Shown: one piece after another, positions 8,270 through 17,721 of the stretch | Layout: the number at the start of each line of letters is the position of its first letter | Numbering within the stretch: position 1 is the first letter of the stretch | Assembly (NCBI RefSeq): GCF_040513375.1 | Contig: NZ_JBEVTG010000002.1 | Span: 1,054,001-1,118,000, forward strand | Direction: 5' to 3' | Origin: Flagellimonas_B algarum | Lineage (GTDB): Bacteria; Bacteroidota; Bacteroidia; Flavobacteriales; Flavobacteriaceae | Length of the DNA stretch: 64,000 bases | Program-made: the position numbers and the translations under genes | The notes under the pieces: generated by a model | Databases searched by the model: none | What the model was told of the DNA's origin: nothing | The model's input: only the letters and a program-made list of their open reading frames with translations

Positions 8270-9328
8270 ATGAAAACGATTATCAATACAAAGTACATAA
8301 AAAATTTAGGAATTTTCGCCCTTGCTTTGATGGCCGCACCATTGATGGCCCAAGAAGAGGAAGAAGAAAAAAGCAAATTCGATATCAGCGGTACCGTAGA
8401 TGTCTACTACCGTGCGAACTTGACCGCCCCGAACGATGAGGATGCCATTGCCCCTGGCTCTTCCTTTGCCAACCTACCCGGATTTTCTTTGGGTATGGCC
8501 AACGTCATCGCCAGTTATGAAGGTGAGAAAGTAGGTTTCGTTGCCGATCTTGTTTTCGGCCCAAGGGGAACCGATGCGATTTTCGCCTCACCACTTTACT
8601 CGGCGACCGGTGACATCATCAACCAGCTGTATGCTTATTGGAACGTCAGTGAATCGGTGACCTTGACCTTGGGGAATTTCAACACTTTCTTAGGATACGA
8701 GGTCATCTCCCCTGCTGGAAATTTCAACTACAGTACCAGCTACTTGTTCTCTTACGGACCCTTCAGCCATACCGGCTTGAAAGCGGATTTTGACCTGGGT
8801 AACGAGTGGAGTGCCATGTTGGCCGTGATGAACCCGACCGACATCACCGAGTTCAACCCAACCGGTGACTATGCCGTTGGGGCCCAATTGGGGTATTCGG
8901 GTCAATTCTTGAACCTTTTGTATAGCCAGGGTGGATTCGAAATCGACTACACGGGTGGGTTCGATCTTTCGGACGACTTCTTTTTGGGAATCAACGCAGC
9001 CTACTTTAGCCTTGAGGACGATGGCGGAAGCTTTGCCGGTGCCGCATTGTACCCACAATACAAAACTTCGGAAAACTTTACGATCGGACTGCGTGCTGAG
9101 TACTTCACCGAAACCGATTCATTCGGTGCCATCGGTGCCGTCGATGCCGATGGGGATGCCAGCGTCTTGGCCTTGACCTTGACCGGAAACGCAACGGTAG
9201 GTGATTTGACGATCATTCCGGAAATCCGATTGGATAGTGCTTCGGAAGATGCCTTTATCGACAACGATTTGGATCCAACATCAAGTCTTGCCTCCTTCTT
9301 GGTGGCGGCGGTATACTCTTTCGATTAA
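8270..9328 (+). CDS. Outer-membrane beta-barrel porin (BBP2-like)
   Basis: A 352-residue exported protein with a signal peptide ending near ALMAAPLMAQ, a short acidic run, then alternating beta strands to a terminal aromatic (ending AAVYSFD), as expected for an outer-membrane barrel. The segment with QLYAYWNVSESVTLTLGNF and NYSTSYLFSYGPFSHTG is typical of the BBP2/OmpL-like porins. It lies 122 bases after amtB behind a hairpin. Passage of ammonium or small nitrogenous solutes is an inference from context only. Confidence 0.85.
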   Translation: MKTIINTKYIKNLGIFALALMAAPLMAQEEEEEKSKFDISGTVDVYYRANLTAPNDEDAIAPGSSFANLPGFSLGMANVIASYEGEKVGFVADLVFGPRGTDAIFASPLYSATGDIINQLYAYWNVSESVTLTLGNFNTFLGYEVISPAGNFNYSTSYLFSYGPFSHTGLKADFDLGNEWSAMLAVMNPTDITEFNPTGDYAVGAQLGYSGQFLNLLYSQGGFEIDYTGGFDLSDDFFLGINAAYFSLEDDGGSFAGAALYPQYKTSENFTIGLRAEYFTETDSFGAIGAVDADGDASVLALTLTGNATVGDLTIIPEIRLDSASEDAFIDNDLDPTSSLASFLVAAVYSFD

Positions 9329-9360
9329 AGAAACCACTTTAATGCTGACTCAAATGGCGG

Positions 9361-9396
9361 ATCCCCTGATTTACGTTGGGGGATTTGCTATTTTTT
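9361..9396 (+). terminator. Probable terminator after the porin
   Basis: ATCCCC (9361-9366) can pair with GGGGAT (9379-9384), followed within a few bases by six T (9391-9396). The stem is short. Confidence 0.5.
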
Positions 9397-10026
9397 AAAG
9401 TCCTTTACTCCTGCCTTCACCTTAGTTTTCAAATAATTTTGCCTTGGCACTAAGGGGCAGGAGTATTTTTTATTGTAAACGCAATACGGATTGTACGCCA
9501 AGTTGAAATCAATGACCAAAACCTCCCCTTCGGGAATGGTCAAATCGATATAGCGCCCACCGCCATAAGTACTTTCCCCATTGGTGTCATCGGCAAAGGG
9601 AAGAAAAAGGTAGTCTTCATAACCCTCCTCCCCGATCAAATCCAAACTGCGGTATACCTCCAATTGATGGGATGCCCCGTTCAACTCGAAATAGGCGACA
9701 CCAAAGACCACTTCCTCGGTCTTGCGGTCGGTATTGGTCGCCAAGAAAAAAGGTTGGGCATCAGGGGTACGTTCGAACCGCGCCTCGACCACATAAGTGG
9801 TATCCGGTTCAAAGAAATCGAGCCCTATGAAATCCTTGCGGTATCGATCGGGCAGCGGGGATGCTTCAGGATCGGAAAACTCGGCATTCAGGTCTTTTCG
9901 ATGCTGTAAAATCGCCTTGATTTTTTCAGGAACACCTTGGGGTTCAACGACCGCTTCATGATAGCGTTTGGGCTGTTTGCATCCCAAAATCAAAACCACG
10001 ACCAAAAAGAGAAGCTTTTTCCGCAT
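9388..10026 (-). CDS. DUF1684 domain-containing lipoprotein
   Basis: A 212-residue protein with a lipoprotein signal peptide (MRKKLLFLVVVLILGC) and one DUF1684 domain. Family landmarks are FFEPDTTYVVEARFE, the GGGRYIDL strand and the cysteine-containing FNLAYNPYCVYNKKYSCPLVP segment near the C-terminus. The biochemical role of DUF1684 is unknown. The start at 10026 places the signal peptide at the N-terminus. It is divergent from the DJ-1/PfpI gene, with about 70 bases between. Confidence 0.88.
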   Translation of the reverse strand: MRKKLLFLVVVLILGCKQPKRYHEAVVEPQGVPEKIKAILQHRKDLNAEFSDPEASPLPDRYRKDFIGLDFFEPDTTYVVEARFERTPDAQPFFLATNTDRKTEEVVFGVAYFELNGASHQLEVYRSLDLIGEEGYEDYLFLPFADDTNGESTYGGGRYIDLTIPEGEVLVIDFNLAYNPYCVYNKKYSCPLVPRQNYLKTKVKAGVKDFKK

Positions 10027-10098
10027 GCTCAAAAATACGACCAAAAGCGTATTGGTTCAGTTGGTTCATCGTACTTTGGTCGTTCAAAACCGATTTCC

Positions 10099-10824
10099 AT
10101 GAAAAAAGCCTTGGCCTTTTGTATTGTTTTATGTCTAACTGGATGTAAGCCTACCCCTCCGGACACGGAAAAATCCCCGACACCCACAGCACTGCCGTCA
10201 GGACGGTACAATGTCGCCTTTTTGATCATGGACGGGGTGTACAACACCGAGTTCACGGCCCCCTTTGATATTTTTCAGCACACCCAATTCCGTGAGGGTA
10301 TCAAGGCAATGAATACCTTCACCGTTGCCAATACCTTAGATCCCATTACGAGTTTCGAAGGAATCCGGATCCTACCGGATTTCGATTACACCCAAGACGA
10401 GCTTCCGCGAATCGACATCTTGGTCGTTCCCAGTGCCGAACATCATTTAGATTCCGATTTGAAAGATACGGTGATGATCGATTTCGTGAAACAGGTTGAT
10501 CGCGAGGCCCTTTACGTCACCTCCCATTGTGATGGGGCTTTTGTATTGGCCCAAGCAGGACTCTTAGACGGTTCGGTATCGACTACCTTTCCTAGTGACA
10601 TCGAAACCTATAAAGAAAGGTTTCCGCAATTGCAAGTGCGCGACAGTCTGCTGTTCGTACACGACGGCAAATACATTACTTCGGCCGGTGGGGCCAAAAG
10701 CTTCGAAGCGGCACTCTATCTCGCAGAGGTATTGTACGGAAAGGAAATCGCAAGATCCCTGGCCAAGGGTCTGGTCATTGATTGGGACCTTGATCAGGTC
10801 GCCCATGAGGTTATTCGTCCTTGA
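10099..10824 (+). CDS. DJ-1/PfpI family lipoprotein
   Basis: A 241-residue protein with a lipoprotein signal (CLTGC, lipidated C16), a Pro/Thr-rich linker and one class I glutamine-amidotransferase-like domain. The nucleophile elbow is TSHCDGAF with C144. The layout resembles the sensor domain of FtrA/GlxA-type AraC regulators but without a DNA-binding domain, and it is anchored in the envelope. Substrate unknown; chaperone, glyoxalase-like or amidase activity are all possible. The ATG at 10099 is where the signal peptide begins. Its 3' end overlaps the convergent neighbour by 14 bases. Confidence 0.85.
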   Translation: MKKALAFCIVLCLTGCKPTPPDTEKSPTPTALPSGRYNVAFLIMDGVYNTEFTAPFDIFQHTQFREGIKAMNTFTVANTLDPITSFEGIRILPDFDYTQDELPRIDILVVPSAEHHLDSDLKDTVMIDFVKQVDREALYVTSHCDGAFVLAQAGLLDGSVSTTFPSDIETYKERFPQLQVRDSLLFVHDGKYITSAGGAKSFEAALYLAEVLYGKEIARSLAKGLVIDWDLDQVAHEVIRP

Positions 10825-12229
10825 GGTTGTATCTGGCGTCTTTCAGGTACTTGGTCACCAGGGTATTGAATTCGGGCGTGATCCGGAACAAGGCGGTATG
10901 TTCTAGACGGTATAGCTTTTCGGCATCGGTGAATCCGTTTTTCAACGCTTCTTCCAAATAAAAAAGTGCCGTACCATAGTCTTCGTTTTTAGCAGCCAAG
11001 GAAACGACCTTGAGGTAGTGATCCATCTCACCGGGTTCGGTAATCGTCTTCAGCATCAAAAGCAGCACCAGCGCCTCTTCGTTTACTGATTTATCGGATT
11101 TGACAACATCGATATTGTCGTCGACCAGGGCATTGACAAAACCATCAAGACGTTCACCCATACGGCGCTCTGCCTGGGTATCCCCTTTCTTGAATCCCTT
11201 GATCTGTTGCATTTGATAGCTCCACCATCCCAAATTATTGAAGTTGTAGGTCAACAGGTCTTCTTCCAAATAATACACATAATCTTCGCGTAGCAAAGAT
11301 TCCTTGAAGAAGGCCGCATTTTCATTTCGTTTGGCACTGCGATAGCCCCGCTCCTTTTTAAGTAGCTTTTGGTGCTCTCGCAAACTATCGGTATCGACAA
11401 GGAGGCGATAGGCCTTGATCATCGCCATGGTTTCTTGTTCTGCCATCAGATAGTTGCCCGAATCCCTTAAGGAACGGACCAAGTCCATTTCGGCCTTGTA
11501 CTGGGCTTCGATCTCTGTCTTGTCTATTTGGACGGATTGTTTCTTGACTGCGGCCAAATCGAAATACCATAGGGCTTTCTCCAGGTCGGCATGTCCGGGC
11601 CATCCTCCCGAACCCTTGAAATCCAAAATGAAATTCGGGATGCGCAGCTTGTTCAATATCTTGGCATCTTGCAATACATCAGGATAGGTATAATTCGACG
11701 GGTCGACCAAAACCACATGTTGAAAGCGCACCTTACCGGTGAGCAATTCGGTATTGGCCAAAGAAGCGTTGATCGAAAGCACCCCTTCGATATTCTTGAT
11801 CAATATGGGCAAAAGGTTGGCGAACCGGCCACCCCCTTGATGTCCTCCCGTGTATATCCGACTGCTATTGACAGGTAGGAGACCCGTAGCTTTTTCTATG
11901 GTTCGTTGGGCGATCAGCACATTATTGGAAAGGGAAACGGAATCGTGCACCTGGTTTGGGGAGGCCAAGATGAAACCGCGATTTTCGGCTGCTTGTAGGA
12001 ACATCGACATAGTCCGCCTGTTTTGGCCATACATATCGAAAAGGAACAAAATCGGCCAGTTCTTATTCGGCTCGAATTTCGTTGGCAAGAACAAGGAAAA
12101 ACTTTCTTTTGAAGTTTCGGATATGGGAACGGAATCAATGATCGTCCCCTTTCTGAGGTTGATATCTTGCGCGAAGAATGGCTGGCTAGCTACAATGAAG
12201 AAGCAGACTACAAGATATTTTTTTACCAT
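10811..12229 (-). CDS. Exported alpha/beta-hydrolase-fold protein with altered nucleophile elbow
   Basis: A 472-residue protein with a signal peptide (ending PFFAQ). Residues about 45-230 look like a poly(3-hydroxybutyrate)-depolymerase/esterase-type alpha/beta hydrolase, and the remainder is helical and may hold TPR-like repeats. At the usual GxSxG position the sequence reads YTGGHQGGGRF, so the serine is replaced and classical esterase activity is doubtful. The function is not known. It converges on the DJ-1 gene and lies next to the Lrp regulator without evidence of an operon. Confidence 0.7.
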   Translation of the reverse strand: MVKKYLVVCFFIVASQPFFAQDINLRKGTIIDSVPISETSKESFSLFLPTKFEPNKNWPILFLFDMYGQNRRTMSMFLQAAENRGFILASPNQVHDSVSLSNNVLIAQRTIEKATGLLPVNSSRIYTGGHQGGGRFANLLPILIKNIEGVLSINASLANTELLTGKVRFQHVVLVDPSNYTYPDVLQDAKILNKLRIPNFILDFKGSGGWPGHADLEKALWYFDLAAVKKQSVQIDKTEIEAQYKAEMDLVRSLRDSGNYLMAEQETMAMIKAYRLLVDTDSLREHQKLLKKERGYRSAKRNENAAFFKESLLREDYVYYLEEDLLTYNFNNLGWWSYQMQQIKGFKKGDTQAERRMGERLDGFVNALVDDNIDVVKSDKSVNEEALVLLLMLKTITEPGEMDHYLKVVSLAAKNEDYGTALFYLEEALKNGFTDAEKLYRLEHTALFRITPEFNTLVTKYLKDARYNLKDE

Positions 12230-12281
12230 ATTGCAATTACATCAAAAATCCGGCCAAAAACAAAATCTAGCCTAATCATTG

Positions 12282-12737
12282 TCATTTTTCCATCGTATTT
12301 GGTAGGGTCGCATTCGAAATGACATTCGAAAGCACGATGTGGGTGCGTGTTTCACCGTAAGCGATCAGCCGGTCGATAAAGCGTTCTAAATGGAATTGAT
12401 CCCGAAGTACGACCTCCATGATGATATTTTCATTACCGGTGATGCGGTAGCAATTGACCACCTCCTCAAAGGTCCCGACACTGTTCAGGAACGGTTTGAG
12501 TTTGCCTACGAAGGCCCTAAGGGTGATCATGGCCCTAAGTTGGAAACCCAACGCGGCATGGGAGACCTCGGTACGGTATTTTTGGATGATCCCCACATCT
12601 TCCATCTTCTTGATGCGCTCGGCCACGGCAGGTGAGGTCAGTCCGATTTCACGACCGATATCGGAAAAGGTGGCGCGGGCATTTTGCTGCAAAAGCCCAA
12701 GAATCTGCATATTGATATCATCAACTTTAAATTCCAT
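12282..12737 (-). CDS. Lrp/AsnC family transcriptional regulator
   Basis: A 151-residue feast/famine regulator: N-terminal HTH (about 5-50, with ARATFSDIGREIGLTSPAVAERIKK interrupted here only for length), then the RAM effector-binding domain (about 65-145). The effector is usually an amino acid. A 10-bp inverted repeat lies in its promoter region (12766-12811). The neighbouring acyl-CoA mutase makes a branched-chain amino-acid link plausible, but that is inference. Confidence 0.93.
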   Translation of the reverse strand: MEFKVDDINMQILGLLQQNARATFSDIGREIGLTSPAVAERIKKMEDVGIIQKYRTEVSHAALGFQLRAMITLRAFVGKLKPFLNSVGTFEEVVNCYRITGNENIIMEVVLRDQFHLERFIDRLIAYGETRTHIVLSNVISNATLPNTMEK

Positions 12738-12765
12738 AGCAATTTCTTATATTTTTTTAAATTTA

Positions 12766-12811
12766 AAGGTATTTTTTAATTTAAGCCTAAATATATTAAG
12801 TAAAATACCTT
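12766..12811. promoter_or_regulatory. Inverted repeat upstream of the Lrp-type gene, candidate operator
   Basis: AAGGTATTTT (12766-12775) and AAAATACCTT (12802-12811) form a perfect 10-bp dyad around a 26-base AT-rich centre. It sits in the 117-base gap between the regulator and the divergent gene at 12855, a typical place for autoregulation. The AT-rich composition suits Lrp-family binding. Confidence 0.4.
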
Positions 12812-12854
12812 ATTTCTTATGTAATTTTATGTCTACTTAATTGCTAGGATAAAG

Positions 12855-13241
12855 ATGTTGAATCCCAATGCGCCGTCCATACACCAAAAGTCCCAGGCCC
12901 TTTGTGACCTGAGCCAGGCAGTGGCGAGCTATTTTTCGAAACAGAACGATGTGTTCAAGCGCAAACGCACGGCCGCATTACGCGATGACATCGCCAATTC
13001 CATTGCCACCGATGCCCTGTTGCTTCCTGCAACCTTGCGGAAGGTGCAAACTTCCGATTCGATCCGCACCCTACGTCACCATGTTGCCTTTGTGAATACC
13101 ATCACCAAAAATATCCTTTCGTATTGTAATGGCTTGGAAAAAGACGGCATCCGCGAACGCGAATATGTCGGACTTTTGCGCAAGGAGATTTACTCTTTCC
13201 GAACGTATTTCAAACAGTGGCGATCCTCTTTTCTAGAGTAG
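12855..13241 (+). CDS. Hypothetical helical protein
   Basis: A 128-residue soluble protein with no signal peptide or membrane segment. It is predicted mostly helical and rich in basic residues, for example FKRKRTAALRDDIANSIATDA and RTYFKQWRSS. The layout suggests a four-helix bundle of the 23S-rRNA-intervening-sequence type, but no diagnostic motif is visible. It is divergent from the Lrp-type gene and converges on the mutase gene 14 bases downstream. Function unknown. Confidence 0.6.
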   Translation: MLNPNAPSIHQKSQALCDLSQAVASYFSKQNDVFKRKRTAALRDDIANSIATDALLLPATLRKVQTSDSIRTLRHHVAFVNTITKNILSYCNGLEKDGIREREYVGLLRKEIYSFRTYFKQWRSSFLE

Positions 13242-13255
13242 AAGCCCTACCCTGT

Positions 13256-16200
13256 CTACATATTCCTTCGGTATTGCCCACCGACTTCGAAGAGCGCCTT
13301 GGTGATTTGCCCCAATGAACAATATTTGGTGACTTCCATTAAGGTTTCGAAAAGATTCCCGTTGGCTACGGCGGTATCCTGCAAGGATCGAAGCAATTGA
13401 TCGGAAACCGATCGGTTTCCCTCGTTCAAATCGGTGACTGTCTGGATCTGAAGCATTTTTTCTTCCTCGGTGGCCCTGATGACCTCGGCGGGTAAAATAG
13501 TCGGCGACCCCTTCGAGCTCAAAAAAGTATTGACCCCGATGATCGGGTAGGCGCCGTTATGCTTTAAGGTTTCGTAATGCAGGCTTTCTTCTTGGATCTT
13601 CGATCGTTGGTACATGGTTTCCATAGCCCCCAATACCCCACCGCGTTCGGTAATCCGATCGAATTCCATCAAAACGGCCTCTTCGACCAAGTCGGTCAAT
13701 TCTTCAATAATAAAGGAACCCTGTAGCGGATTTTCATTCTTGGCCAAACCGAGTTCACGATTGATGATCAACTGTATGGCCATTGCCCGACGAACCGACT
13801 CTTCGGTCGGCGTGGTTATCGCTTCATCGTAGGCGTTGGTATGCAAGGAATTGCAATTGTCGTAAATAGCGTAAAGGGCCTGTAAGGTCGTTCGGATATC
13901 GTTAAAGTCGATTTCTTGGGCATGAAGGCTCCTTCCTGAGGTCTGGATGTGGTACTTGAGCATTTGCGCCCGCGCACCTGCCCCGTATTTCATTTTCATG
14001 GCCTTGGCCCAGATACGGCGTGCCACGCGACCGATAACCGCATATTCTGGATCGATACCGTTCGAAAAGAAGAACGACAGGTTCGGTCCGAATTTATCGA
14101 TGTCCATACCCCGACTCAAGTAATACTCGACATAGGTGAACCCGTTCGACAAGGTGAACGCCAATTGCGATATCGGATTCGCCCCTGCTTCGGCGATATG
14201 GTATCCTGAAATGGAGACCGAATAAAAGTTGCGCACGTTCTGGGAGATGAAATACTCTTGCACATCACCCATCAATCGTAAGGCGAACTCCGTAGAGAAG
14301 ATGCAGGTATTCTGCGCTTGGTCTTCTTTAAGGATATCGGCCTGTACCGTTCCCCTGACCTGGGCCAGGGTATTGGCCTTAATGGTATCGTAGACGTCTT
14401 GGGGCAATACCTGATCACCGGTCACCCCTAATAGCATCAAGCCCAAACCGTCATTACCTTCGGGCAAGGCGCCGTTGTATCGAGGTCGCGCAATGCCTTT
14501 CTTTTTGAAAATCGCCTCGATCTTTCGATCGATTTCATCAGTCAAGCCGTTCTCTGAAATATACTTTTCACAATTTTGATCGATAGCGGCGTTCATAAAA
14601 AACCCGAGTAGCATCGGTGCCGGGCCATTGATCGTCATACTGACCGAGGTCATGGGATCGCTTAAATCGAAACCTGAATACAGTTTTTTGGCATCATCCA
14701 AACAACATATCGAGACCCCTGCATTTCCGATTTTTCCATAGATGTCGGGGCGATGCCCTGGATCGTGGCCATACAAGGTCACCGAATCGAAAGCGGTCGA
14801 AAGCCGTTTTGCCGGCATGCCAAGACTTACGTAATGAAAGCGACGGTTGGTGCGTTCGGGGCCACCTTCACCTGCGAACATACGCGTAGGATCCTCGCCT
14901 GTGCGTTTGAATGGATAGATTCCAGCAGTGTACGGAAATTGTCCTGGGAGGTTTTCTTGCAGCATCCACCCCAAGAGATCTCCCCAAGCCCGGTACTTCG
15001 GCAGGGCGATTTTCGGGATCCTCAAATGCGAAAGCGATTCGGTGGTGGTCTCTATCTTGATTTCCTTATCCCTGACCTTAAAGGAATAAACGGGATCCCC
15101 ATAGCGCTTAACTTGCTGTTGCCAATTGAGGATTTCATCCCAATGATAGGGATCCAGGTCTTTTTTAATGGTCTCGAATTGGGTCAACAACAGTTCAAGA
15201 AATTCAGTCTGTTCACCCTGGGCCTTTTCGCGAAGGGCTTGGGCATCTACCCCCGTAGCCAATAAAACAGCATGGGCGGAATCCGAATCCGGTTCGATCC
15301 CGACCAGCGATATCAAGGTCATATAGACGCCATATAAGCGCTGGGCTACCTGGCGTTGCGTTCTGGCCTTAAGATCATAATCCCGATTCGATTCGGCGAT
15401 TTCGGAGAGGTAACGGACCCTCGCTGGTGGAATCACGAACAGCTTTTCAGAAACTTCATCGCCTTTGGCCTCGGGAGCTTCGAACCCATTCGAAGCTTGT
15501 GCCGTCAGCTGTTCCATAATGGCACGGTACAAACGGTTCATCCCGCCATCATTGAACTGTGAGGCTATGGTACCGAATACGGGAAGCTCGTGGTCCTTAG
15601 CTTCCCACAATCCGTGGTTTCGTACATATTGCTTCTTGACATCGCGCAAGGCATCAAGGGCGCCCCGTTTGTCGAATTTATTGATGGCGACCAAATCGGC
15701 GAAATCCAACATATCGATCTTCTCCAATTGGGTGGCCGCCCCGAATTCAGGGGTCATCACGTATAGCGAAACATCACTGTGCTCCAAAATCTCGGTATCG
15801 GACTGTCCGATGCCCGAGGTTTCCAAAATGATCAAATCGAACGATGCCGCTTTTAATACCTCAACGGCTTCCTTTACATATTTTGAAAGCGCCAAGTTCG
15901 ATTGCCGTGTGGCCAAGGAGCGCATATACACCCTCGGATGGTGTATGGCGTTCATACGGATACGATCACCCAATAACGCCCCCCCGGTCTTTCGCTTCGA
16001 AGGGTCTACCGAAACCACACCGATATGTTTGTCAGGGTGTTCGTTCAAAAACCTTCGGATCAGCTCATCGACCAAACTGGATTTTCCCGCACCACCAGTT
16101 CCGGTAATCCCCAATACGGGAACCGAACGTTCGCCTTTGAGCGTATCAAAATGCATATGGAATTCATAGGGCCTATTCTCGGCCAAGGAAATCAAACGGG

Positions 16201-16711
16201 AAATGGCACCGACCTCCTTGTTGTGCAGTTGTTCTTGTAACGCGTTGGACGTTGCCTCGGGTAAGGGTGGAACAGGACGATCGCTCTTTTCAACCAAATC
16301 ATTGATCATGCCTTGCAGGCCCATCTCACGACCATCGTCAGGGGAATAGATCCGTTCGATACCGTAGTCCATCAAAGCCTTGATCTCTTCCGGCAAAATA
16401 ACCCCGCCTCCGCCACCGAATATCTTAATATGACCGGCACCCTTTTCTTGGAGCAGGTCGTACATGTATTTGAAATACTCGTTATGTCCGCCTTGATATG
16501 ATGTCATGGCTATGGCATTCGCGTCTTCCTGTATCGCACAATCGACTACTTCGGCCACACTTCGGTCATGTCCGAGATGGATCACTTCGACCCCGGTGGA
16601 TTGAATGATCCTCCGCATGATATTGATCGCTGCATCATGCCCATCGAACAAGGATGCGGCGGTGACGATGCGTATTTTGTTTTTCGGTACGTACGCTTTG
16701 ATTTGTTCCAT
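13256..16711 (-). CDS. icmF: Fused acyl-CoA mutase/G-protein, isobutyryl-CoA mutase type
   Basis: A 1151-residue adenosylcobalamin enzyme that rearranges short acyl-CoAs (isobutyryl/n-butyryl-CoA in characterised IcmF). Domain order: B12-binding domain (1-145) with the DxHxxG-type motif DGHDAA supplying the lower axial His25; MeaB/MeaI-like GTPase chaperone (about 190-430) with a P-loop around 205 and NKFD; then the mutase barrel (about 540-1150). The substrate region has FPYTAGIYPFKR and EDPTRMFAGEGG, as in IcmF, not the RGPYATMY-type motif of methylmalonyl-CoA mutase. I took the ATG at 16711, six codons inside the longest frame. It needs imported or salvaged cobalamin; no B12 riboswitch was seen. 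Confidence 0.9.
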   Translation of the reverse strand: MEQIKAYVPKNKIRIVTAASLFDGHDAAINIMRRIIQSTGVEVIHLGHDRSVAEVVDCAIQEDANAIAMTSYQGGHNEYFKYMYDLLQEKGAGHIKIFGGGGGVILPEEIKALMDYGIERIYSPDDGREMGLQGMINDLVEKSDRPVPPLPEATSNALQEQLHNKEVGAISRLISLAENRPYEFHMHFDTLKGERSVPVLGITGTGGAGKSSLVDELIRRFLNEHPDKHIGVVSVDPSKRKTGGALLGDRIRMNAIHHPRVYMRSLATRQSNLALSKYVKEAVEVLKAASFDLIILETSGIGQSDTEILEHSDVSLYVMTPEFGAATQLEKIDMLDFADLVAINKFDKRGALDALRDVKKQYVRNHGLWEAKDHELPVFGTIASQFNDGGMNRLYRAIMEQLTAQASNGFEAPEAKGDEVSEKLFVIPPARVRYLSEIAESNRDYDLKARTQRQVAQRLYGVYMTLISLVGIEPDSDSAHAVLLATGVDAQALREKAQGEQTEFLELLLTQFETIKKDLDPYHWDEILNWQQQVKRYGDPVYSFKVRDKEIKIETTTESLSHLRIPKIALPKYRAWGDLLGWMLQENLPGQFPYTAGIYPFKRTGEDPTRMFAGEGGPERTNRRFHYVSLGMPAKRLSTAFDSVTLYGHDPGHRPDIYGKIGNAGVSICCLDDAKKLYSGFDLSDPMTSVSMTINGPAPMLLGFFMNAAIDQNCEKYISENGLTDEIDRKIEAIFKKKGIARPRYNGALPEGNDGLGLMLLGVTGDQVLPQDVYDTIKANTLAQVRGTVQADILKEDQAQNTCIFSTEFALRLMGDVQEYFISQNVRNFYSVSISGYHIAEAGANPISQLAFTLSNGFTYVEYYLSRGMDIDKFGPNLSFFFSNGIDPEYAVIGRVARRIWAKAMKMKYGAGARAQMLKYHIQTSGRSLHAQEIDFNDIRTTLQALYAIYDNCNSLHTNAYDEAITTPTEESVRRAMAIQLIINRELGLAKNENPLQGSFIIEELTDLVEEAVLMEFDRITERGGVLGAMETMYQRSKIQEESLHYETLKHNGAYPIIGVNTFLSSKGSPTILPAEVIRATEEEKMLQIQTVTDLNEGNRSVSDQLLRSLQDTAVANGNLFETLMEVTKYCSLGQITKALFEVGGQYRRNM

Positions 16712-16854
16712 TGTCAAAATAAGGCCCAAATTGGGACTGCAATTTACGAAAAATGCAATAAAATATCGGTTATAGTTAGAATTTTACAAAATAATATCGA
16801 TAAGCGGTCCCCTTTTTCAGAAAAGAATAATTTTATGGGCTAAATCCTATTGAT

Positions 16855-17703
16855 TTGAAAACGACCTTCCTTATCCATTGCAATGACGATGTCGGTATTA
16901 TCAGTGCCGTAACCAATTTCATCCATATCAATGGCGGAAATGTGGTGTATCTCGATCAACATGTCGACAAAGATGCCGGGGTGTTTTTTATGCGCCTTGA
17001 AGCGGAGTTTGCCAAGGCAGTCGACCTGGAAGCGTTAGAAAGCGATTTCCAATCCGCGATCGCTGGTACGTTTGCCATGCATTGGCAGGTGTTCATCGGG
17101 GGTGCCAAACCAAGAATGGCGCTGTTCGTATCCAAGTACAATCACTGTCTTTATGATCTATTAAGCCGCTATCGCTCGGGGGAGCTCGAAGTAACCATTC
17201 CGTTCATCATCAGCAACCATGACGATCTGCGCTATGTGGCGGAGCAATTCGAAATACCGTTTCACCATATCCCATACACCCGCGAGATCAAAGACGAAGG
17301 TGAGGCCGCGCAACTGGAGTTGTTGCTTGGCCACCAAATCGATTTCATCGTCTTGGCCCGATACATGCAAATCGTGGGAAAAAACGTTATCGACCGGTTT
17401 ACCAATAGGATCATCAACATCCACCATTCGTTTCTCCCGGCCTTCGCCGGGGCCAAGCCCTATCATGCCGCGTATAAGAGAGGGGTGAAGATCATCGGCG
17501 CCACCAGCCATTATGTGACCGAAGCGCTTGATGAGGGTCCAATTATAGAACAAGATGTCACCGCTGTTTCCCATACCCATAGTATCGGGGATTTTATTGG
17601 GAAAGGAAGGGATCTTGAGAAAATCGTCTTGGCCCGTGCGGTTAAGCTGCACATCGAGCGGAAAACGATGGTATACAATAACAAGACCGTTATTTTTACA
17701 TAA
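16855..17703 (+). CDS. purU: Formyltetrahydrofolate deformylase, TTG start
   Basis: Hydrolyses 10-formyl-THF to formate and THF, balancing one-carbon pools and supplying formate to purine synthesis. It has 282 residues: an N-terminal ACT domain (1-80) and a formyltransferase-fold hydrolase domain (85-282) with NIHHSFLPAFAGAKPYHAAY and the GATSHYV and LDEGPII motifs. No ATG or GTG fits the N-terminus, and translation must begin at TTG 16855. It is divergent from icmF and is followed 18 bases later by the DUF4197 gene. Confidence 0.93.
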   Translation: MKTTFLIHCNDDVGIISAVTNFIHINGGNVVYLDQHVDKDAGVFFMRLEAEFAKAVDLEALESDFQSAIAGTFAMHWQVFIGGAKPRMALFVSKYNHCLYDLLSRYRSGELEVTIPFIISNHDDLRYVAEQFEIPFHHIPYTREIKDEGEAAQLELLLGHQIDFIVLARYMQIVGKNVIDRFTNRIINIHHSFLPAFAGAKPYHAAYKRGVKIIGATSHYVTEALDEGPIIEQDVTAVSHTHSIGDFIGKGRDLEKIVLARAVKLHIERKTMVYNNKTVIFT

Positions 17704-17721
17704 TGCTTTAAAACACTTTCC

